Assembly: GCA_944390735.1 (NCBI GenBank)
Contig: CALXRL010000019.1
Span: forward strand, 1-64,000
Origin: an uncultured Victivallales bacterium
GTDB lineage: Bacteria > Verrucomicrobiota > Lentisphaeria > Victivallales > UBA1829
Direction: 5' to 3'
DNA: 64,000 bases
Of this stretch, positions 44,575-52,531 are shown one piece after another (position 1 is the first letter of the stretch; the number at the start of each line of letters is the position of its first letter). Below the pieces are notes generated by a model that was given only the letters and a program-made list of their open reading frames with translations, made no database searches and was not told where the DNA came from. A program made the translations under genes and the position numbers.

Positions 44575-46710
44575 TTACTTTTTCCCTCCGGCGAGAAGCT
44601 GATTCGCCGGAGTTGTTTTTTCCGCAATGTAGTCGCGCATGATATTCAAGGTTTCATCCAGATACAGATCCTTCTTCTTGTTCTTTTTCTCATCCGTCCG
44701 GGAATCGAGATGCAGAAGTTTGGACTGCTCCTCATAGATATCCTTTTCCCGCTGGTACTCTTTCCAGCGCTGATCGAAATTGAGGGAGATCGTCTTTTTG
44801 TTCTTGTTTTTCATCAGATAGGCGATATCCCGTTTCAGTGCGGAGAACTCCTTGCTTGCGTTGACCCGCGCATCCGACTTTGCCTTGAGGTCCCGCGCGA
44901 TCCCGGAGAGGGCGGCGTCGCAGACCGGATGGCGGACCGGTGCAATCGAATCCCATTTCATGGCATTTTCCAGTTTGTCCTCCCCGGTTTCCATCGTATC
45001 GGTGAACGTGGGAAAGGCGATGTCGGGCGAGACCCCTTTCAGCTGGGTCGAGGCTCCGTTGATCCGGTAGAACTTCGCATTGGTCAGCTTGATGGAGCCG
45101 GCGGGGAAGTTGTAGCCGAGATACGGAAGGTAATGACCCAGATCGGCAACGGTCTGCACGGAACCCTTTCCATGCGTCTTCTGATCGCCTACCAGAATGC
45201 CGCGCTTGTAGTCCTTGATGGCTCCCGCAAAAATCTCCGAAGCGGAGGCGCTCAGACGGTTCGTCATGACGATCAGCGGACCGTCGTACACCAGCTCGGG
45301 ATCCTCGTCCTTGTAGACTTCGATTCGGCCGGACGCATCGCGCAGCTGCACGACGGGACCGGTTTTGATGAAGAGTCCGGTCAGGGAGACCGCCTCCTGA
45401 AGACTGCCGCCGCCGTTGGTGCGCAGGTCGATGATGAGACCGTCAAGTTTGCCCTGCTTTTTGAAGCTTTCGATCAGATTTTTCACGTCGCGCGTGGAGC
45501 TTTTGTAGTTGCGGTCGCCGCTGCCCGCCGCCTTGAAGTCGATGTAGAAGGAGGGGAGGGTGATGACGCCGACCCGGAGCATTTTTCCATCGGGACCCTT
45601 CACGGTATGAACTTCCCCTTTGGCTTCCGATTCCTTCAGTTCGACCTTGGTCCGGGTCAGTTCGATGTTGACGGGCACGGCCTTGGCGCCTTTGAGACCT
45701 TCCAGAATGGTCAGCGTCACTTTGGTGCCCTCCTCGCCGCGGATCAGGGAGACGACTTTGCTCAGAGGCATGTCGACCACATCAACCGGTTCCCCGTCGT
45801 CCTGGGCGACGGCGATGATCCGGTCATCCGCCTTGAGGCGTTTGTCCTTGTCGGCGGGGCCTCCGGGAATGATCTGGACGATTTTGGTGTAGCCGTCCTC
45901 GCTGGTGAGCACCGCGCCGATTCCGACCAGGGAAAGCTGCATGCCGATGTTGAACTCCTCTTCGCTGCGCGGCGCCATGTAGCTGGTGTGCGGATCGTAA
46001 AGATGCGCAAGACTGTTCAGATAGATCTCCAGCGCCTCGATTGGCTCCAGCTTCTGATTGAACTGGACAAACTGTTCGATTCTTTTGCGCACCCGCTCCT
46101 CCGGAGATTTCACGGCGACAGGCGGCTGTTTTGTCCGGGAGTCCCCGCCGGTGTTTTTGGCGGCATTCCGTTTGGCTTCTTCCGCCTTGATTTTATCCTG
46201 AAGCATGAAGGCGAGAATGTCGCTTTTGAGCTTTTTGCGCCAGAGCTGATTCCGTTCGGCCCTGCTGGCGGGCCATTCCGCTTTGGAGCGGTCGAAATCG
46301 AAGGTTTCATTGGTCTTGAAATCGGCTTCGGTAAATTTCTGTTTTTTGACGAATTCCTCGTATTCGGTCAGAATTTTGAGGTATTCGTTGAAGATGCCGA
46401 AGGCGATGGAAAGATCCCCGGAGGAGGCAAGTCCCGGAAGCATGCGGCGCTCGTGGATGCGCCAGAGCGCGATCTGGTCCCGGGTGAAAAAGATCCGCAT
46501 CGGATCCAGGGCCTTGATGTAGGCGTCAAAAAGTTTGCGCGAATTCTCCGGGGAGATGTCGCGCTTGAGATAGTGCATCTTCGAAAACATGGACGTGGTC
46601 AGATTGGCAATCAGACGCAGTTCCTCGGTCTGTTCAAAGGCGGCCCAGGCGGGCGCGACAAGAAATGCCGCCGCAAGGATCGCACAGAAGCTTTTCGCAG
46701 GTCTCAGCAT
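44575..46710 (-). CDS. prc: Tail-specific (C-terminal processing) peptidase, S41 family
   Basis: 711 residues. An N-terminal signal peptide (MLRPAKSFCAILAAAFLVAPAWA-type, about 1-24), the long Prc N-terminal helical domain (DPMRIFFTRDQIALW), a PDZ domain (about 240-330, IGAVLTSEDGYTKIVQIIPGGPA-type), the S41 catalytic core with Ser in NRLSASASEIFAGA and Lys in KTHGKGSVQTV, and a C-terminal helical tail. Length fits the long Prc class, which trims periplasmic proteins. It starts a likely operon with murA and has its own promoter. Confidence 0.95.
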   Translation of the reverse strand: MLRPAKSFCAILAAAFLVAPAWAAFEQTEELRLIANLTTSMFSKMHYLKRDISPENSRKLFDAYIKALDPMRIFFTRDQIALWRIHERRMLPGLASSGDLSIAFGIFNEYLKILTEYEEFVKKQKFTEADFKTNETFDFDRSKAEWPASRAERNQLWRKKLKSDILAFMLQDKIKAEEAKRNAAKNTGGDSRTKQPPVAVKSPEERVRKRIEQFVQFNQKLEPIEALEIYLNSLAHLYDPHTSYMAPRSEEEFNIGMQLSLVGIGAVLTSEDGYTKIVQIIPGGPADKDKRLKADDRIIAVAQDDGEPVDVVDMPLSKVVSLIRGEEGTKVTLTILEGLKGAKAVPVNIELTRTKVELKESEAKGEVHTVKGPDGKMLRVGVITLPSFYIDFKAAGSGDRNYKSSTRDVKNLIESFKKQGKLDGLIIDLRTNGGGSLQEAVSLTGLFIKTGPVVQLRDASGRIEVYKDEDPELVYDGPLIVMTNRLSASASEIFAGAIKDYKRGILVGDQKTHGKGSVQTVADLGHYLPYLGYNFPAGSIKLTNAKFYRINGASTQLKGVSPDIAFPTFTDTMETGEDKLENAMKWDSIAPVRHPVCDAALSGIARDLKAKSDARVNASKEFSALKRDIAYLMKNKNKKTISLNFDQRWKEYQREKDIYEEQSKLLHLDSRTDEKKNKKKDLYLDETLNIMRDYIAEKTTPANQLLAGGKK

Positions 46711-46824
46711 GGTAATCCTCCCAAATTGACGGATTTGTCTTTTTCTGTTCAGACAAATCCTGCCGGAAAATGTTCATCGCTCCGGGAAAAAACGCTCCGA
46801 TTTCTCCGGTCCGGCGGAGCAGGT

Positions 46825-46853
46825 AATATATCCCGGGAACGGAGTCGATTCAA
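46825..46853 (-). promoter_or_regulatory. prc-murA promoter
   Basis: On the minus strand TTGAAT (46853-46848), 17 bases, TATATT (46830-46825), about 115 bases before the prc start. The leader holds no recognised element. Confidence 0.68.
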
Positions 46854-46926
46854 TTTTGCTCGGAGATTTTTTTTCGGGAAAACGGCAAATCCGCCGGTGG
46901 ACCCCCTTTTTTTCCGCGCTTCCCGC

Positions 46927-46955
46927 TTGTATTTTCCCGGTTTGGTGGGTACATT
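46927..46955 (+). promoter_or_regulatory. Promoter of the GH42-like gene
   Basis: TTGTAT (46927-46932), 17 bases, TACATT (46950-46955), 35 bases before ATG 46991. It is back to back with the prc promoter. Confidence 0.58.
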
Positions 46956-46990
46956 GCACAAAAAAAATCGAACCGGCATGAGGAGTGCAT

Positions 46991-48913
46991 ATGCTCAGAA
47001 CAGGCGTTCAGATCAAAACAGCCTCGTTTCCTCCGCTCTGGAGGTGGAAGGAGGATTTGCAGGAATTGAAACAGACCGGAATCTCGCGGATGATGTTCAC
47101 TCTCCCGTGGATGCTGGCGGAGAAATGTCCTTCCCGATTCGACTTTTCCTTGTTCGACGACTATTTCACCGAAGCGGTCAAAGCCGGATTTGAACTGATT
47201 CTCGCTCCGGATGTCTCTTCCCCTCCGCTCTGGATCCGGGAGGCTTCGGAACACTGCATCGACAATCCGAAGTACCGGCGTTTTCTGCTGGATTTTTTCC
47301 GGGCCGTGGCGAATGCTTTCGGCGGAGAGTCCTGGCTGCACGCATGGAATCTGACGCATCTGTCCGTGGAACCCTGTTCCTGCGCGGATACCCGGGAGCT
47401 GTTCTGCAGTTATCTGCGCTCCCGGTTTGAGCGGGTGGAGCTCCTGAACGAGAAATGGCATCGGAACTACTACTCCTTCGACTTCGTGCCGACGGCAACG
47501 CCCGAGTGTTTTCCCGATTCCGCCGAAACGATGGCGTTTCTGGAGTTTCTCCGTCTTCGGGAAGAGCAGTTTATCCGGGATGCGGTGGCGGAGCTTACTC
47601 CCGGCGGGCGGCATGTGGAGATTCTTCTTCCGCCGCGACTGATGGAATCGGTGGGAACGACGTGCGGAACGGTCGGAATCTCGCTGGAGCAGCGGAGTCC
47701 GGAACTGGAACAGGTGCTGACGCTGGCGTCCGCCGCGGACACTTTCCGCGGAATGCCGCTGGCCGTCATGGAGAAAACCACCCATTCCGGGTATCTGGTG
47801 CGGGAGGAGCCGCTGCTGCCCTCCGCGCTCTACCGTCTTCTCTGGAACTCCGCGGCCTACGGAGCGGAGGAGCTGCTGCTCGGCGAGTGGGACAAGGATG
47901 CCGTCTGCAATGCGCTGACCGCCGATGATTTCCATTTCGAGGAGCGGAAACGACTGCTTCAGCTCTTTGTGGAGAAAATGGCCGCGTCCGAATCCATTCT
48001 GGACGGCTGGAAACCGGAAAGCGGATCCGTCGCCATTTTCCGCAGCCGGGTTTCCGAGCGCTTCCTTCAGATGAGCGGAATTTATCTGAAGCAGGCGTTG
48101 TCCTCCTTTCGCGGATGGGTGCGTTCGCTGGCGGAGTCGTCCACGCCGTTCAGCGTCTGCAGCGAAGCAACGCTGGATCTGCTGGAAGGCAAAAAACTGC
48201 TGATTCTTCCCGGAACGCCGGTGATTACCTCGGCCGCCGGGAAACGGATCCTGGATTTCGTTCGGCGCGGAGGTATTCTGCTCTGTGAGCCGGAGTGCGG
48301 CGCATGGAGTTCCACCGGAGTTGCGCTTCGTCCGGATTCCCGTTTCATTGCCGAGGCTACCGGCGTGAGGGAGATGGCCCGGATTCCCGCGGAAAATACG
48401 CTGCTGCGCTTCAAATACGGGAAGAAAGTCTTTGCGCTCTTGTCCGGTTCGTATCTGGTGCCGCTGAAAATCCTGCGCAAATACACGGAGGTGATCGTTC
48501 CCTACAAGGGCGACACCGCCATTTTGGAAAGCATCGCATATGGAAAGGGAAAAATTCTGCTTCCCGGAGCGTTCCTGGGAACGGCGGCCGCCGGGGAGCG
48601 GAGCATCGAACTGGAAAATTTCCTGAACACGCTGCTGGACAAGGTTTCGCCGGAATACAATATGATTACGCCCTCCTGCCGGGTGATCTCCGGCCGCTCC
48701 TCCCGTTCGCGCATCCTCTTTATTTTCGGAGACGAAAAGACCCGGCGCATCGAAATCAACTTCAATAAGACCTTCTGGAAAAAACATGCTCTGCGCGATC
48801 TGATTTCCGGAAAACGGATCACGGTATCCGGAACCGGAAACATCCGCACCATCCGCTTTGTTCCGGATTCTTCCGGAGTGGCGGTTCTCTGCGAGGAGTC
48901 GAAAATCGGATGA
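46991..48913 (+). CDS. Beta-galactosidase-like protein (GH42-related)
   Basis: 640 residues with GH42-like order: a TIM barrel (about 1-360), then a trimerisation/GATase-like domain (about 370-560, LLILPGTPVITSAAGKRILDFV) and a C-terminal beta domain. The family's NE acid/base segment is expected near residue 125, but the text there is WNLTHLSVEPCS with no NE pair. A candidate nucleophile is Glu261 in PLAVMEKTTHSG, and LLNEKWHRNY matches the LNxAW segment. It may be a divergent or inactive enzyme. ATG 46991 follows GAGGAG, while GTG 46985 lies inside that site. No signal peptide. Confidence 0.72.
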   Translation: MLRTGVQIKTASFPPLWRWKEDLQELKQTGISRMMFTLPWMLAEKCPSRFDFSLFDDYFTEAVKAGFELILAPDVSSPPLWIREASEHCIDNPKYRRFLLDFFRAVANAFGGESWLHAWNLTHLSVEPCSCADTRELFCSYLRSRFERVELLNEKWHRNYYSFDFVPTATPECFPDSAETMAFLEFLRLREEQFIRDAVAELTPGGRHVEILLPPRLMESVGTTCGTVGISLEQRSPELEQVLTLASAADTFRGMPLAVMEKTTHSGYLVREEPLLPSALYRLLWNSAAYGAEELLLGEWDKDAVCNALTADDFHFEERKRLLQLFVEKMAASESILDGWKPESGSVAIFRSRVSERFLQMSGIYLKQALSSFRGWVRSLAESSTPFSVCSEATLDLLEGKKLLILPGTPVITSAAGKRILDFVRRGGILLCEPECGAWSSTGVALRPDSRFIAEATGVREMARIPAENTLLRFKYGKKVFALLSGSYLVPLKILRKYTEVIVPYKGDTAILESIAYGKGKILLPGAFLGTAAAGERSIELENFLNTLLDKVSPEYNMITPSCRVISGRSSRSRILFIFGDEKTRRIEINFNKTFWKKHALRDLISGKRITVSGTGNIRTIRFVPDSSGVAVLCEESKIG

Positions 48914-50187
48914 AGCTGATCCTGCCGGAAAATACACAGAGAGCGGCTCGGATGGAACGTATCGCGGTCCGGCTGAAAAACAAGGGGGCGCAGGCGGTGC
49001 GAAAGGGGCATCCCTGGGTGTTCGAGGATTCCATCGAACGCGTATCGAAGAGCGCGTCTCCGGGGGCGGTGGCGGTGCTCTTCGATTCGACGTCCAAAAC
49101 GCTGCTGGGGGCGGGCCTCTACGATCCGGATTCCATTGTCCGGGTGAAAGTGCTGGCGCATGGAGCAAACATGCCGCCCGTGGGACGGATGCTCTTCGAA
49201 CGAAATTTGGATGAGGCGCTTGCGCTTCGTCTTCCGAAGCTCCCGCCGGAGACAAACGCATGGCGCGTCGTGCACGGGGAATCCGACCGGTTTCCCGGAC
49301 TGGTCGCCGATAAATACGATGAGACGCTGGTTCTGAAACTCTATTCCGTGGCCTGGACCCCGTGGCTCGATGAGGTGATCGATTGTTTTACGGAGCGTCT
49401 GCCGGAGATCCGGCGCTGCGTCGTGCGGCTTTCCAGAGAGGTTCGTGCCCTTTTGAAGGGACACGCATGGTTTGACGACGGATCTGTCTTTTCCGCCGAA
49501 CAGGAGTCCCCGTTCGATGGAAAGCTGCTCTTTTCGGAACATGGAATCCTTTTCGGCGCGGATGTGATCCGCGGACAGAAAACCGGATTTTTTCTGGATC
49601 AGCGTGACAATCGCTTCCGGGTCTCCCGCCTGAGTCGTGGCAAACGGGTCCTGAATGTTTTTTCCTATTCCGGCGGCTTCTCCCTTTATGCCGCGGCCGG
49701 AGGGGCGGCGGAGGTCGTCAGCGAGGATATCGATCGTCATGCCATCGAGGCTGTCAGGGAAAATTTCAAACGGAATTGCGCCATTCCCGCCGTCGCCGCC
49801 TGCCGCCACAGCGAAATCACCGGGGACGCCTTCCAGGCCATGGAGCAGCTTTTCCGCGAAAAGCGGAAATTCGATATCGTCATCGTCGATCCTCCCTCCT
49901 TCGCCAAAGCCGAGGCGGAAGTGAAAACGGCTCTGAACACCTATGCGCGTCTGGCGCGTGCGGCCGTGAAACTGCTGGTGCCGAATGGTCTGCTGGTCTT
50001 CGCCTCGTGCTCCAGCCGAGTGACGGCGGAACGCCTCTTCGAGGTCGTGAACGAGGCCGCTCGTTCCGCCGGTCGTCCCCTGAAGGAGCGGGAGAGAACC
50101 GCTCATGCTGTCGATCATCCGGCAAAATTCAAGGAGTCATCCTACTTGAAATGCCTGTTTGCGGAGGCGGGAAATGGAAAATCATAA
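48910..50187 (+). CDS. Class I SAM-dependent RNA methyltransferase with PUA domain (RlmI-like)
   Basis: 425 residues. A PUA-like N-terminal domain (KNKGAQAVRKGHPWVFEDSI) leads to an RlmI/YccW core with KTGFFLDQRDNR, VLNVFSYSGGFSLYAA (SAM loop) and FDIVIVDPPSFAK. E. coli RlmI makes m5C1962 in 23S rRNA, and this homologue could act there or on another site. It overlaps the GH42-like stop by ATGA and the next gene by 14 bases. Confidence 0.88.
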   Translation: MKLILPENTQRAARMERIAVRLKNKGAQAVRKGHPWVFEDSIERVSKSASPGAVAVLFDSTSKTLLGAGLYDPDSIVRVKVLAHGANMPPVGRMLFERNLDEALALRLPKLPPETNAWRVVHGESDRFPGLVADKYDETLVLKLYSVAWTPWLDEVIDCFTERLPEIRRCVVRLSREVRALLKGHAWFDDGSVFSAEQESPFDGKLLFSEHGILFGADVIRGQKTGFFLDQRDNRFRVSRLSRGKRVLNVFSYSGGFSLYAAAGGAAEVVSEDIDRHAIEAVRENFKRNCAIPAVAACRHSEITGDAFQAMEQLFREKRKFDIVIVDPPSFAKAEAEVKTALNTYARLARAAVKLLVPNGLLVFASCSSRVTAERLFEVVNEAARSAGRPLKERERTAHAVDHPAKFKESSYLKCLFAEAGNGKS

Positions 50188-51301
50188 TTCCTCGGAAGGA
50201 CCCGGAAAGAAAACGGGAATCCCAAAATGGAGAAAAATCCTGTACTGCGCGATTTTTCTGACTCTCGGAGTGATCGCTCTGATCCCCGGAGGAACTGCGG
50301 CTTTTCGAAAAAAAGTGCTCTCTCTGCTTCCGGTGCCCCGCCCGTATGAACTCCTCCTTCCCCCGGACCCGAAAACGCGGGGGCGGGAGCAGGGGGAGAA
50401 ATTCCGCTGGCAAATCCTCTTCCTGGATAAACTCTATATCCGATATTTTACTTCAAAGGAAAAGTTTCCCTGGTATCTGGAACGGGCCGCCGAACTCTTT
50501 CAGAAAATGGACCCCAGATGGACGATGGAACTGATGGGAATGGCGGAAACTTCCGGAGTCCATCTGAAAACGCTGATGCTGGGAAACTGCTTCCTCGATA
50601 TGGGCCTGAACGCCTCCGGTTGCCGACAGATCCTCGTGAAAGGAAACAACGGCCTCCTCCATTCCCATAATCTGGATTGGGATAACCTCGGGGGAATCGG
50701 AAATTATCTGGTGACAATCTTCCGATCCACTCCCGAACCGGGACGTTTCCGAACAGTACACCTCGGGTTCCCCGGTATGATCGGTGTGCTGGATATCATC
50801 AACGAACATGGAATCGCTCTCTCCTTCGATCAGGTCGGAATCTCAAACGGAGAAACAGGACTGCCCGTCTTCATCGCAATGCGGGACATCGCTGAAACTT
50901 GCGATACATTCGAAAAGGCGGAATCTTATATCCGGAAAATGCCGCCGGGAATGCCTTTCTGCCTCGGCGTTTCCGATGCAAAAAATGGAAAAATGGCCGT
51001 TTTCGAACGGGAATTCAATGACAGCAAAGTCTTTCGACGCCTCCCCGTCAACGGAATCCTCACCGCCGACAACTCCATCTGGGGCGCCAACCATACAAAA
51101 CATCATACCGTCGATCTTGTCACTCGGGAAAAAAATCCACGAACCCCGTCCGAAATCCAGGAACTCCTCCGCCATCCGAAAATCATGCTCGGATGCAATA
51201 TCTACAGCTTGATCTTCGATTACCACAACAACTGCTTCTATCTCGCCAGCGGAACCGTCCCGGCCGCAGAAGGCATTTTCCGAAAGTTCCCTCTCTTTTA
51301 A
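50174..51301 (+). CDS. C45-type Ntn-hydrolase (acyltransferase/amidase-like) with N-terminal membrane anchor
   Basis: 375 residues. One membrane segment at about 22-40 follows a basic N-terminus. GNCFLDMGLNASGCRQILV with Cys150 and LLHSHNLDWDN resemble the autoprocessing site and following strand of C45 acyl-CoA:6-aminopenicillanate acyltransferase-like and C59-like hydrolases. If autoprocessed, Cys150 would become the N-terminal nucleophile. Substrate unknown (N-acyl amides are typical of the superfamily). ATG 50174 follows GGAGGCGGGAA. The 3' third is markedly C-rich, and the repeat begins 56 bases after the stop. Confidence 0.72.
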   Translation: MENHNSSEGPGKKTGIPKWRKILYCAIFLTLGVIALIPGGTAAFRKKVLSLLPVPRPYELLLPPDPKTRGREQGEKFRWQILFLDKLYIRYFTSKEKFPWYLERAAELFQKMDPRWTMELMGMAETSGVHLKTLMLGNCFLDMGLNASGCRQILVKGNNGLLHSHNLDWDNLGGIGNYLVTIFRSTPEPGRFRTVHLGFPGMIGVLDIINEHGIALSFDQVGISNGETGLPVFIAMRDIAETCDTFEKAESYIRKMPPGMPFCLGVSDAKNGKMAVFEREFNDSKVFRRLPVNGILTADNSIWGANHTKHHTVDLVTREKNPRTPSEIQELLRHPKIMLGCNIYSLIFDYHNNCFYLASGTVPAAEGIFRKFPLF

Positions 51302-51357
51302 CATTAATACGCCTTTTCTCATCGTTACGCATTGAGTGGATTGATGGTGCCTGTTTG

Positions 51358-51784
51358 TTTCGGTATCCTGCTTCGGGGGTTTTTGGTTGGTGGCTTCTCG
51401 CCCCCAACACCCCTCGGCAGGACCGACGGCCCTGCACCCATCGCCGAAATTTGAAATTTCGGCTTTCCATTTTTTCCGGCACTTGCCGGGCAAAGGGCAA
51501 ACCGAATGGTTCGCCCTCTGCACTCCCTGCTCCTTTTTTCCCGATGCAACCATGTTCCGCCGACAAGGATAAAAGAAAATTCTGTTCCTGCAACGTGGAT
51601 CTGGCGAAAAGGATGAGGGGGTCCAGGGGGAAAACCTTTGGTTGGCCCCCTGGTCGACAGGTGTCGAAACACTCACAGGAGCAAAAATTGAATTTTTGCG
51701 ATGGGTGCAGGGCCGTCGGTCCTGCCGAGGGGTGTTGGGGGCGAGAAGCCACCAACCAAAAACCCCCGAAGCAGGATACCGAAA
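51358..51784. repeat. Long inverted-repeat element, copy 2
   Basis: A 427-bp noncoding element with perfect 87-bp terminal inverted repeats (51358-51444 and 51698-51784), ends TTTCGGTATCC and GGATACCGAAA. Internal palindromes are GCCGAAATTT-G-AAATTTCGGC (51443-51463) and GCAAAAATT-G-AATTTTTGC (51681-51699). The left arm carries the GCCGAAATTT palindrome and the right arm the GCAAAAATT one, the reverse of copy 1 at 15406, so the copies are in opposite orientation. No transposase is encoded. Open frames across it are artefacts of the palindromes. No target duplication was visible. Confidence 0.92.
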
Positions 51785-51831
51785 ATTGAGGAGCCTCCAA
51801 TTTGAGAATCGTGAAATAAATCTGGAAAAAT

Positions 51832-51860
51832 TTGCTTTTCGGGATTGGGTGGCCTATTTT
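51832..51860 (+). promoter_or_regulatory. Promoter of the deoxyribosyltransferase-like gene
   Basis: TTGCTT (51832-51837), 17 bases, TATTTT (51855-51860), about 30 bases before ATG 51890, which has GGGGGACGAG as ribosome site. Confidence 0.5.
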
Positions 51861-51889
51861 ATTTTTAGAAAAAGAGAAAGGGGGACGAG

Positions 51890-52531
51890 ATGTCCGTTCA
51901 TTATTATTTTGCAGGGCCGTTGTTTTGTCACAAGGAAGTGATAGGGAATCATCTTTTAGCGGAGTCGATTCGAGAGAGTTCCGGGGGGAAGTATGTGGCG
52001 AATCTTCCGCAGCGCGAGGAGAATCAGCTTCGTCCGCAGCCGCTGGCGATTCGGGACAATGATTATCGGCTGCTGTTGGAGTCGCAGCTTGCGTTGTTTA
52101 ATTTTGACGGATCGGATTTGGATTCCGGGACGGTGGCGGAGTTTTTAGCGGCTCGTTTTTTGGATTTGCCGTGTGTTCTTCTTCGGACGGACTTTCGTTC
52201 CGCGGGGGATCAGAATGCGGATGGTGAGAAGTGGAATCTGATGTGTTCCGGGTATCCGCATACGAAGGTGGTGTCGATCGGTGCGATGGATTTGTATCAG
52301 AAGCATTTTCGGGATGGGGTTCCCCTGTTGGAGTCCTTGCGAAAGTTTTACGGGGAGTTGAGCGGAATTTTAGTGGGGATGTTTGAGGACGTGATGCGGG
52401 AGCCCTGGTGTTTTGAGAATCGGGCGGAAGCGGAGCGGATCTATCGTCATTTTGTTCGTGTGTGCGGTGGGAGTCTTCCGCTCCAGTTTGATGAGGAGCG
52501 GATAGCGTCGGTCATTTCGGCGCGCGGATGA
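51890..52531 (+). CDS. Nucleoside 2-deoxyribosyltransferase-like protein
   Basis: 213 residues with the Rossmann-like NDT fold: YFAGPLFCHKEVIGNHLLA at the N-terminus, NDYRLLLESQLALFNFDGSDLDSGTVAEF with the conserved Asp and Glu of the family, and FLDLPCVLLRTDFR. Members exchange or hydrolyse nucleoside/nucleotide N-glycosidic bonds in salvage or nucleotide cleansing. The substrate is not readable. The plus strand is strongly G-rich here, part of the skew next to the repeat. Its 3' end overlaps the convergent TgpA-like gene by 20 bases. Confidence 0.75.
   Translation: MSVHYYFAGPLFCHKEVIGNHLLAESIRESSGGKYVANLPQREENQLRPQPLAIRDNDYRLLLESQLALFNFDGSDLDSGTVAEFLAARFLDLPCVLLRTDFRSAGDQNADGEKWNLMCSGYPHTKVVSIGAMDLYQKHFRDGVPLLESLRKFYGELSGILVGMFEDVMREPWCFENRAEAERIYRHFVRVCGGSLPLQFDEERIASVISARG

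Noticed and set aside
43075..47193. A 1372-codon open frame on the plus strand, and similar frames at 57778-60969 and 46850-49261
   Set aside because: They are antisense to murA-prc, the RND permease and the GH42-like gene, which have clear family motifs. Composition is typical of shadow frames.
51183..51800. Open frames of up to about 200 codons through the repeat elements, also at 15399-15872
   Set aside because: Similar peptides appear on both strands because the sequence is palindromic. They lack ribosome sites and differ between the copies in frame and ends.
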